Assembly (NCBI GenBank): GCA_029881335.1
Contig: JAOUMU010000006.1
Location: forward strand, 1-54,122
Direction: 5' to 3'
Origin: Nitrospinota bacterium
GTDB lineage: Bacteria; Nitrospinota_A; UBA7883
Length of the DNA: 54,122 nt
Below are positions 19,089-25,914 of this stretch, one piece after another; within the stretch, counting starts at the first letter, position 1, and each line of letters opens with the position of its first letter. The translations under genes were made by a program, and so were the position numbers. Below the pieces are notes generated by a model. It had not been told where the DNA came from. It made no database searches and saw only the letters and a program-made list of their open reading frames with translations.

Positions 19089-19227
19089 ATCCCCATGGAA
19101 CTTATACATCCATGCCAACCGGCGATCCTCTTTTCTACTCACCTGGCTCCTGGGGGTGGTAAATGACCGAGGCCCGGGGTGTGAGGCGCCCAGGCCCCTC
19201 ACAAGCCATGCCCTTGTTCAAGCCACC

Positions 19228-20028
19228 TCACTCTATAAGTTCCCGCAGCGCGGCGCCGGGGTCGTCGGTTTTCATGAAAGCGGAGCCTATCAGGAATCCG
19301 TCCACTCCCAGGCTTGCCAGCCGACCCAGTTGCCCCTGGCCCGATAGCCCGCTTTCGCTGACAAGCGTGACGTAGTCGGGAATCAACGGCGCCAGCCGTA
19401 CAGTGCTCTCTATATCCAGGTCCAGCTCCGGCGAGCGGAAGTCGCGATTGTTTATCCCCACCAGCGGTGGCTGGAAAAATCGTGCCATCTCCCACTCCGT
19501 CTGGGAGTGAACCTCCACCAGCAGCTCTATCCCCAATTTTGCGGCCATGTCAAAATATGGCGCCATCTGCTCCCGCTCCTGGAAGAGGACCGCCATCAGC
19601 AACACCGCGTCCGCGCCCAGGGCCGCCGCTTCCGCCACCTGCCATGGGTCCACCACAAAATCCTTGCGCAGCACCGGGATGGAGACCGCTTCCTTCACCA
19701 TCGGGAGGTAAAGCGGTGATCCGAGGAAGAAGCGCTCCTCCGTCAACACGGAGAGGCAAGCGGCGCCAGCGTCCTGATAGCTTCTGCCGATGGCCACCGG
19801 ATCGAATCCTGTCGGAAAAAAACAATGGGAAGGGGAGGAGCGCTTGATCTCAGCGATGATCTTGAACTCGCCGGAGATCCCGCCAAGAGCCTGAGCGAAT
19901 GGACGGTGGAAAGCGGCCTTCCGCTCGGCGGCCTCCAACAGCGCGGGCAAGGGGTAGATATCCTTCGCGTGCCGTACCAGGGTTTTTTTGTTATCAACGA
20001 TCCGCTGCAGGATCGGGCTTATGTTCAT
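19228..20028 (-). CDS. trpC: Indole-3-glycerol phosphate synthase
   Basis: A 266-residue TIM barrel. Motifs of TrpC are clear: IIAEIKRSSPS, LSVLTEERFFLGS, VLRKDFVVDPWQV, LLVEVHSQTEWE, GINNRDF, and VSESGL with GFLIGSAFM at the C-terminal phosphate site. It closes the indole ring of indole-3-glycerol phosphate in tryptophan synthesis. No other trp gene is within the window, so the pathway is dispersed here. I chose the ATG at 20028, which has GGAG upstream, over the longer in-frame start at 20064. A convergent gap of about 140 bp, with a TGTGAGG/CCTCACA hairpin but no T-run, separates it from the MBL gene. Confidence 0.95.
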   Translation of the reverse strand: MNISPILQRIVDNKKTLVRHAKDIYPLPALLEAAERKAAFHRPFAQALGGISGEFKIIAEIKRSSPSHCFFPTGFDPVAIGRSYQDAGAACLSVLTEERFFLGSPLYLPMVKEAVSIPVLRKDFVVDPWQVAEAAALGADAVLLMAVLFQEREQMAPYFDMAAKLGIELLVEVHSQTEWEMARFFQPPLVGINNRDFRSPELDLDIESTVRLAPLIPDYVTLVSESGLSGQGQLGRLASLGVDGFLIGSAFMKTDDPGAALRELIE

Positions 20029-20688
20029 GGCAGGCGCTCCCTGGCGCCAGATGCGACGACGCAAGTTCTGTCGCTGGCAGTCGCGCCCTGTTTTTCCGTT
20101 GGCGTTTCATGCCGCGGGCCAACTCTCATCCAGTCGCCCCATGTTAGAGTCGAAAACATAGACCTCCACAAAAATCGAAAGCATGGCCGAAAACAACCGG
20201 CCCCATCCATCCCTCACGGAATTACATTATACACGAGCAACAAGTATCAGCCTGGCAGCAGGGGTTTTCATGGCCGTGGGTGCCTGGGAAGGAAATGCCA
20301 TCCGAAGCCTGAAGAATCGCGATCCGCCAGGATTATAGAAAAAAATGACTTTCAAAGGAAGGCGATGCAATTTTATTGAATATGCTTCGAGTGGAAAAGT
20401 TGCAACCATAATTGAATGCAATAAATATGGGCTGGCGTAACATATTAATATTAAAAGGGAAATATTCGCCAATATTGCTTTCTATTGCTATGACAGCCTT
20501 GGGAGGACCATGGGAAAAAATGACCACGAAAATAATTCGAAGCATGTTTTAAAAAATTAGTTGTAATTAGATGTAAATATCACTACAATATAAGATAACT
20601 TAGGAAAACAGAGTTTGCGCTTAAGGATATTCGAAGCCAGTTAGTTTAATTTGATTCTATTGAAGACTGACTATCAACGGAAGAATCG
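20029..20688. other. 660-bp AT-rich non-coding stretch between trpC and the histone-like gene
   Basis: No convincing gene is present. Base use changes visibly: bases 20029-20340 resemble the neighbouring genes, while about 20340-20690 is strongly AT-rich with runs such as TTTTAAAAAATTAG. Short frames on both strands lack ribosome sites and coding bias. It carries the candidate promoter of the downstream gene and the trpC upstream region. A degenerate gene cannot be excluded in the first half. Confidence 0.6.
20561..20589 (+). promoter_or_regulatory. Candidate promoter of the histone H1-like gene
   Basis: TTGTAA (20561-20566) and TACAAT (20584-20589) are spaced by 17 bp inside the AT-rich stretch. 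The predicted start of transcription is about 90 bases before the TTG start at 20689, leaving a moderate leader. Confidence 0.45.
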
Positions 20689-21240
20689 TTGGGTAAGAGA
20701 AAACAAATAAGTCTGGAGCTGAAGAATCCCCGATACGCGGACAGGGATCTTAAAGAGCATCTTAGCGAATTTATTTTATACGCCAAGTATGCCGGGATCG
20801 ACCTGCGGGAGTTCCACAAAGGTATCGCGGGAGCCAGGCTTGACCCCGGTAACGAGGGGCCGGAAATGGGTTACGGCGGAAAGTTGGTCGTGGAGACTGA
20901 CAGAAAGACCGCTGATGATATAACACGTTTGATCGAGATGTATCCTGTGTTCTCTGCATGGGATATTAGGTTTTTGGAAGTGAAGTTGTCAAAACCCTCG
21001 AAGAAATCAAAACCATTAGAGGAGAAAACAATGGCTGTTAAGAAAACCGCTGCGAAGAAACCTGTCGCCAAGAAGAAACCGGCTGCAAAGAAATCTGTCG
21101 CCAAGAAGAAACCGGCTGCAAAGAAACCTGTCGCCAAGAAGAAACCTGTCGCCAAGAAGAAACCGGCTGCAAAGAAATCTGTCGCCAAGAAGAAACCGGC
21201 TGCAAAGAAGAAATCGGCTGCTAAAAAGAAGGGAAAATAG
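20689..21240 (+). CDS. Lysine/alanine-repeat histone H1-like protein with a novel N-terminal domain
   Basis: A 183-residue protein in two parts. Residues 1-114 form a mixed alpha/beta domain I do not recognise (DLKEHLSEFILYAKYAGIDLREF...YGGKLVVETDRKTADDITRL). Residues 115-183 are an AAKK/PVAKK repeat tail like eukaryotic H1 and bacterial AlgP/Hc1/HctB-type tails, expected to bind DNA or RNA without sequence specificity. An in-frame TGA at 20668 and the lack of ATG/GTG force the TTG at 20689 as the only upstream start (ACGGAAGA ribosome site). A second, much stronger start lies at 21031. A good terminator follows. Function: nucleoid-associated protein is likely for the tail; the N-terminal partner role is unknown. 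Confidence 0.75.
   Translation: MGKRKQISLELKNPRYADRDLKEHLSEFILYAKYAGIDLREFHKGIAGARLDPGNEGPEMGYGGKLVVETDRKTADDITRLIEMYPVFSAWDIRFLEVKLSKPSKKSKPLEEKTMAVKKTAAKKPVAKKKPAAKKSVAKKKPAAKKPVAKKKPVAKKKPAAKKSVAKKKPAAKKKSAAKKKGK
21031..21240 (+). CDS. Possible separate 69-residue basic peptide from an internal start
   Basis: ATG 21031 is in frame with the larger gene and sits at the exact boundary between its globular domain and its lysine-rich tail (MAVKKTAAKKPVAKKK). AGAGGAGAAAACA directly precedes it, a better ribosome site than that of the TTG start. It would release the DNA-binding tail alone. It may be the only real product or a second product; sequence alone cannot decide. Confidence 0.5.
   Translation: MAVKKTAAKKPVAKKKPAAKKSVAKKKPAAKKPVAKKKPVAKKKPAAKKSVAKKKPAAKKKSAAKKKGK
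21061..21210 (+). repeat. 33-bp coding tandem repeats of the lysine-rich tail
   Basis: Four 33-bp units (21061-21093, 21094-21126, 21145-21177, 21178-21210) and one 18-bp partial unit (21127-21144). Each full unit encodes P/S-VAKKKPAAKK. They are nearly identical at DNA level, with P and S units alternating, so recent expansion by slippage or recombination is likely. All unit lengths are multiples of three, so copy-number change would keep the frame. Confidence 0.9.
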
Positions 21241-21310
21241 CGATCCGAAAGCAACCTTGACCGTGCGGGAATGCCGTGTGGTGAGGGTTTAATAAAAATA
21301 TCGCGGTTTA

Positions 21311-21343
21311 TCGGCTGGGCGCATGGTCCAGCCGATTTTTTTT
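21311..21343 (+). terminator. Rho-independent terminator of the histone-like gene
   Basis: An 8-bp perfect stem (TCGGCTGG / CCAGCCGA), a 9-base loop and eight T residues. It lies 70 bases after the stop of the histone-like gene and before the convergent vWA gene. Confidence 0.9.
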
Positions 21344-21382
21344 CACTTTCCCCCTCCGGGACAACATATCAGCAGTCGAGGT

Positions 21383-23167
21383 CTATAGTTTATTGCCTGA
21401 ATCCTCCCTGCTCCTGTTATACATGCGGCGGCTGAACGTGCGGGCGAACGCCACCATCTCCTCCTGCGAGCTCACCAGGCTCACGTCACACCCGGCTTCG
21501 GTCATTCGCTTTATTTCCGCGGCGTATGAACTGGGGCTATACAGGTTCAGCACGAAAGTGCCACCTCCTCTGCACTTTTCAAGCGCTTCGGTGATTATTT
21601 CCCATCCGTTCCTGACTTCCTTGAGCATATGAAATATATCCTGATCGGTCACTATCAGCAGATGGACAGGACGCGGCGGCCTTTTTCCGTTTTTAAGGAA
21701 AGTCTCCTCCAGTCTTTTCACGCCGTAGGAGTATCCGGTTCCCAGGTAGCCGGTGAGAAGTCTTAGCACATCCCTCTCGCTTCGGATAAAACCATCGGTC
21801 TGAGTGTATCTCCCCGGCTCCCCCGATAGGCACGCCATCACTTTGGCCCCGGCCCGCAGCGCGGACATGGCCACGATAACTCCCGCCAGAGCCGGGTATG
21901 AAAGAGAAAATTTTGGGTTGACCATGGAGCCGGAGCAGTCTATTCCCACATAAAGGTCAGTGGGGATCTTTTCCGGTGACGATCCCTCCGAGGTCCCGTA
22001 TGTGCGCTGATAGGTGGTGACGCCAGGGATCACCACCGGGCTTCTGATTATGGTCTCCATCCAGTCCAGCTCCTGCGCCGGCTGGCCCACATCCCAAAGC
22101 TCCAGCCCCTCGGGGATCGGGTCGGCGGCCTGGGGCGCCATCCTGGCAGGGAAGGGGATAAGGTACGGCAGCGCCCGTTCCCGGTAATAGCGGATGATCA
22201 GATCGTCCTCCTTCAGGCCGGAGGCGATACTTTTCATAAGCTCCTTATATTCAGAGGGAGAGCGATAATTGTTCTTTTTTCCACCTATAGTGGCTTTTCT
22301 GCCAGTGTTTGGCGCAGTCGCGCTCTCATCTCCCTGCGCCTCGTCGAATCCGGAAAGGACTGGGTCGTTGGCTGGATGGATAGCGCCATCGAACTCCTCC
22401 GGGTCTATCTCCACCAAGCCATCGGGGATTTCTCCCCCGGCGCCCGCTTCCCTGGTATCCATGATGGGGATGAAAATTGCGGTCTGCCCGGCAATTCCAC
22501 TCTCCACTATATATGGCGCCAGCAAAGCGGCGAATCTTCCGACGCCGTCCAGCCAATCCTTCGAATAGGCGCGGATCACTCTTGCGCCCAGTTGGGCGTC
22601 CACTATCAGCCCCTTGTCTTTGGCGGACACATCCGCCAGGGTCCCCGGGGGGAGGCCCCAAAGGTTTTCATATATCTTCATGTACAGGCCCCAGAGACGG
22701 CCTGCGTCACCCTTCCTCAATATTCTATAAACACCAGCCATGTCCAGCTCTTCAGAGCGCTGAAGCCTGTCGTTGATCAGCAAGTCGGTATAAAGGTTGG
22801 CCACGAATCCGGCCTCGTTGCCATGCGTGGGCAGGCACGCGCGAATCCTGGCGATCAGCAGGGCGTTGTCACGCAGGTCGGCGGGAGCGTAGACATGGTG
22901 GCCTATTTCGTGGGCCAGGATCTCCGTGGCAAAGCCTTGCAATCCCAGTTCTTCCACCTGGCGCAAGCTTATCACCACCGCATGATCATCCAGTCGTATC
23001 ATGGCGAAGGAGCCATACAGCCCCTCGGCTTTTTCCTCTTTCTTGTAGGTTAGCAGCAGCGGCGGCGTCAGTTTTGTAAACCGGCTCCATGCGTCAAGCG
23101 CTCTGGGCCAGCGGGCCAACCATTTTGCCTTCAGGTTTTCCAGAGGCGAGGGGCCGGATAAAAACAT
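21383..23167 (-). CDS. Zinc metallopeptidase-like / von Willebrand A domain protein
   Basis: A 594-residue soluble protein. Residues about 50-135 form a zincin-like domain with EILAHEIGHHVYAP (H86, E87, H90) and a possible third ligand in YTDLLINDRL. After an acidic linker (about 240-300) comes a vWA domain with the MIDAS motif D410-C-S412-G-S414 (VGIDCSGSM) and LLIVTDQD. vWA proteins next to MoxR-type AAA+ ATPases act as substrate-binding partners in metal-dependent maturation or remodelling. The peptidase half could cleave or be a folded remnant; HExxH is intact. It is the last gene of a four-gene unit. Its ATG comes one base after the upstream TGA (TGATATG), implying coupling. Confidence 0.82.
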   Translation of the reverse strand: MFLSGPSPLENLKAKWLARWPRALDAWSRFTKLTPPLLLTYKKEEKAEGLYGSFAMIRLDDHAVVISLRQVEELGLQGFATEILAHEIGHHVYAPADLRDNALLIARIRACLPTHGNEAGFVANLYTDLLINDRLQRSEELDMAGVYRILRKGDAGRLWGLYMKIYENLWGLPPGTLADVSAKDKGLIVDAQLGARVIRAYSKDWLDGVGRFAALLAPYIVESGIAGQTAIFIPIMDTREAGAGGEIPDGLVEIDPEEFDGAIHPANDPVLSGFDEAQGDESATAPNTGRKATIGGKKNNYRSPSEYKELMKSIASGLKEDDLIIRYYRERALPYLIPFPARMAPQAADPIPEGLELWDVGQPAQELDWMETIIRSPVVIPGVTTYQRTYGTSEGSSPEKIPTDLYVGIDCSGSMVNPKFSLSYPALAGVIVAMSALRAGAKVMACLSGEPGRYTQTDGFIRSERDVLRLLTGYLGTGYSYGVKRLEETFLKNGKRPPRPVHLLIVTDQDIFHMLKEVRNGWEIITEALEKCRGGGTFVLNLYSPSSYAAEIKRMTEAGCDVSLVSSQEEMVAFARTFSRRMYNRSREDSGNKL

Positions 23168-23168
23168 A

Positions 23169-24245
23169 TCACGGCCGCCTCAGGGAAAAAAGAAACACCT
23201 TGTGGCTCACTTTCAAGGTTATGGCCAGGGTGGTTCCATCCCAGGCCCAGCTTTTTGTCTGGGGGCCGCCCACGGCGTTGGGAAAAACACTTTTGACGAA
23301 CCGGACGGTTTCCTTATCTGGTTTTACGACGCCAGACTGTGGCTCGGCTGGCTCTCGCCGTTTCACCACAGCGCCAAACCTGTCGGCGAAAATTATGAAA
23401 TCGGCGATGTCATCCCTGGCGGCCAGGGAGTCCTGGTCCTGGTAGACGGTGGGAGGGGCGCCGAAGGGGCCGCCGAATCCGGTGAATCCGCCTATCACCG
23501 CCACAGGTTTCCTGGTTTTTTTAACTGTGTGATCGTCTTCTTCCCCCGGGGTCCATTTGGTGGAGAGCCGTTCCATAAGTTCATTTCGGTTTGCCGCGCC
23601 CTCCCTATGGAAAATGTGCAGGGCCAAATCCACCGGCATCGTCCGCGCCAGCTCCAGCGCGCCAGAGCGGAAATGGGCCATGCCGCAATGCCAGGAAAGC
23701 GCTATACCCGCGTCCAGCAATCCTTTTGGGGTTTTGGCCACGGTGGCGGCCATCTTCATCCTTTCCACCCACTCCTCCGGCCGGGCGGAGGGCTCCGACT
23801 CCATCGCCAAGGCGGCGTTGATCAGCGATCCTGCCACCAGCCTCGGATTCTGGGCCATAAACGGCGCGGTGGCGGGCAAAAGCTGGCGAAACACCATCTC
23901 CGGCAAGCGGTAGCGCGAATGAAGTCCCACGTATCCGGCGCTCATAAGCTCCAGTGATATTTCAAACAATTCCTCCACCACCCTGTTGACGGAGGAAGGA
24001 TCGTGAGCGGCCACCGCATCCACCAGCGTACCCATGTTCTCCATAAGATGAATGCTGAACTCTTTCGGATCCACGGGCCGACGCAACGCCTTTGTGTGAT
24101 GCTCATACCGGGCGTTGAATCTCTCCCGCCCCCATTCCAGGGCCTGGGCCAGGGGTGATGATGCTTGCATCGCTGATGCTTGCATCGCTGATGCCTGCAT
24201 CTCTGACACGGGCGTCGTGGGCGCGGGATCGGATTCCTGGGCCAA
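23169..24245 (-). CDS. Unknown protein of the MoxR/vWA cluster
   Basis: A 358-residue soluble protein that I do not recognise. The N-terminus is low-complexity with a triple MQASA repeat. Residues about 35-250 are predicted mainly helical, with TPR-like spacing of small and aromatic residues (LVDAVAAHD, VVEELFEISLELM, LVAGSLINAALAM). Residues about 255-358 look beta-rich (VAVIGGFTGFGGPFGAPP, FIIFADRFGAVVKRRE, WAWDGTTLAITLKVSHKVFLF). It has no signal peptide or membrane helix. It lies between the AAA+ and vWA genes and is translationally coupled to the latter, so it probably belongs to the same complex as adaptor or substrate. Confidence 0.75.
   Translation of the reverse strand: MAQESDPAPTTPVSEMQASAMQASAMQASSPLAQALEWGRERFNARYEHHTKALRRPVDPKEFSIHLMENMGTLVDAVAAHDPSSVNRVVEELFEISLELMSAGYVGLHSRYRLPEMVFRQLLPATAPFMAQNPRLVAGSLINAALAMESEPSARPEEWVERMKMAATVAKTPKGLLDAGIALSWHCGMAHFRSGALELARTMPVDLALHIFHREGAANRNELMERLSTKWTPGEEDDHTVKKTRKPVAVIGGFTGFGGPFGAPPTVYQDQDSLAARDDIADFIIFADRFGAVVKRREPAEPQSGVVKPDKETVRFVKSVFPNAVGGPQTKSWAWDGTTLAITLKVSHKVFLFSLRRP
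24160..24204 (-). repeat. Three 15-bp tandem repeats near the start of the unknown cluster gene
   Basis: Units 24160-24174, 24175-24189 and 24190-24204; the first two are identical and the third has two changes. Each encodes five residues of the MQASA repeat. The length keeps the frame, so loss or gain changes only a flexible N-terminal tail. Each unit also brings its own Met codon. Confidence 0.85.
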
Positions 24246-24303
24246 TTAAACCTCCCTTTCTTCAGTCATGCGTATCAAAGCGGGGAGCGCCCGCCGGAGA
24301 TAT

Positions 24304-25887
24304 TCACCTGTTCCACTGGAGCCATTTGAGGTAGTTGCTATATCGCTGGTGAAGATACTTGAGCTTTAAAATATCGTCGAACATATGACCATACAGCTTG
24401 CGGCTCTTGCTCCATTTTCCCAAGGTGCGCTCGATCTGGACCAGTTGGGCCTTCACCTCTTTCTCGGTCACTCCGTCCAGCCCTTTCTCAAACACCGATT
24501 CCACATTCGCCACAGCGTCATCCCTGTCCAGGTCCAGCCGGTCATACTCTTTGCAGGAGTCGTCGAACAGGGCGCGGATCCAGCTCACCCGGTCCACCCG
24601 CAGGGCGGAGTTCGAACCCGTCTCGAAGTATGGGGAATTCAGGTTTGGCGTAAGCTTGTCGTGCAGGACGAAGGGGATCATCTGTCGGGCGTCTTCAAAG
24701 CTGGCCCGGCTGGCGCCGCGGAAGAATGCCATCGCCTTTATAAAGATGATCGCTGTCATCAGAGCCCGTACACTGACTCCGTTGAGGGTTTGTCCCCCCA
24801 GGTCCGCCACCTTGTCCTTGCCGGTAGCCTGGGCCTCCAGAGTGGCCAGCTCCACGCTGGCAAGCTTGGCCGTGTCCTTGGTCATATACTCTATCTGGCG
24901 CGCCGCCGGTTCGAAAAACTCGAAGTGGCTGGCGAAGAATTCCAGCCGTCGAATAAGCTCCGGGGCCATTTCCACCTGGAGGATTCTAGATCCCAAGGCG
25001 TCCAGTTCACTATCCGTGAATATGATCGACGGCGGGACGATCTCCTCCGGCCTGATTCCCTCCTCCACCCGCAGCAGAAGCTCGCTTAAAAACCTGGTGT
25101 TGAAGTGAAGCGCCTTTACCACCACATCGATCCTGTCCCGCAGCGCCTCGATCACCTGGTATGTTCCTCCACCGGCGTCATCGTTGGCGGTCAGATACCA
25201 GGCCGCTTCGGGGCATTCGAATATCTGGTCGTATAGCTCGGCGTAGTTGTCCCCCATGGTGGTCAGCAGGGCGGACTGGGTCCTGGTGGGGATGCGGTTA
25301 TATTCGTCGATGATTTTCACCCGCATGCCAAGCCACTTTCGCCAGGCGATCACCACTTCGTCCATACTCTTGGCGGAGACCATGGTGGAAGGGAGCGGGT
25401 TTCCCAAAAGGTCCGTGACAGTCATCTGCGGCTGGCCATGCTGGATGGCGCGCTTCACCTCCTTTAGCGGGTATCCCGCCAGCACCCCCATGATCATGGC
25501 GATGGCTGTCTTTCCTCGGCCTGGCCCCCCCACCAGCAGGCATCGGCGCTTGGCTGCCAGATTCAGCAGAGGCAGCAGGACGTAGCTGGAGTAGCTCTGG
25601 TCCGAGGGGAGAGTGACGTTCGCCTTCAGGTCACCAAAAACAAAGGTCTGGGGAGGGCCATCGTTGTATTCGATATCGTAAAAGGGGCTTATGATGCCAT
25701 GATTGACAATCCAGAAGTAGGCTTGGCGGAGCTTTTCGTCCAGCCCGGCGGCAGGCGCCTGGCTGGGCTGGCCTGTGTCCACAGGTCCTAGGTACAGGTC
25801 GGCGACATCGAATTTGTTTTGGGTTGGAGTCTCGCCCGGCTTGGTGGGGGACTCGGAAACTTTGCGAAACCTGTCGAGAATCGACAT
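24304..25887 (-). CDS. MoxR-type AAA+ ATPase
   Basis: A 527-residue AAA+ protein. Walker A is GGPGRGKTA (120-128), Walker B is VKIIDEYNR (190-198; D194, E195), sensor 1 is AWYLTANDD (N235), and the arginine-finger region is EALRDRID (near 251-253). The C-terminal 200 residues are a helical lid and extension not found in minimal MoxR proteins of about 320 residues. A linker of about 100 residues precedes the ATPase core. MoxR ATPases pair with vWA proteins to remodel or mature targets using ATP. It follows the fusion gene by 27 bp and precedes the unknown gene by 58 bp, consistent with one transcript. Confidence 0.9.
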   Translation of the reverse strand: MSILDRFRKVSESPTKPGETPTQNKFDVADLYLGPVDTGQPSQAPAAGLDEKLRQAYFWIVNHGIISPFYDIEYNDGPPQTFVFGDLKANVTLPSDQSYSSYVLLPLLNLAAKRRCLLVGGPGRGKTAIAMIMGVLAGYPLKEVKRAIQHGQPQMTVTDLLGNPLPSTMVSAKSMDEVVIAWRKWLGMRVKIIDEYNRIPTRTQSALLTTMGDNYAELYDQIFECPEAAWYLTANDDAGGGTYQVIEALRDRIDVVVKALHFNTRFLSELLLRVEEGIRPEEIVPPSIIFTDSELDALGSRILQVEMAPELIRRLEFFASHFEFFEPAARQIEYMTKDTAKLASVELATLEAQATGKDKVADLGGQTLNGVSVRALMTAIIFIKAMAFFRGASRASFEDARQMIPFVLHDKLTPNLNSPYFETGSNSALRVDRVSWIRALFDDSCKEYDRLDLDRDDAVANVESVFEKGLDGVTEKEVKAQLVQIERTLGKWSKSRKLYGHMFDDILKLKYLHQRYSNYLKWLQWNR

Positions 25888-25914
25888 CCTCTTTCCCCCT
25901 TGTATATGATTAGG

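Noticed and set aside
19089-19227. Terminator between the MBL gene and trpC
   Set aside because: A 7-bp TGTGAGG/CCTCACA hairpin exists but no T-run follows on either strand.
20227-20472. An 81-codon minus-strand frame in the AT-rich gap
   Set aside because: It lacks a ribosome site and coding bias, and I recognised no family; it may be chance or a decayed fragment.
21061-21210. Repeat region as a mobile-element or assembly artefact
   Set aside because: All units keep the reading frame and encode a known type of lysine/alanine tail; a terminator follows normally.
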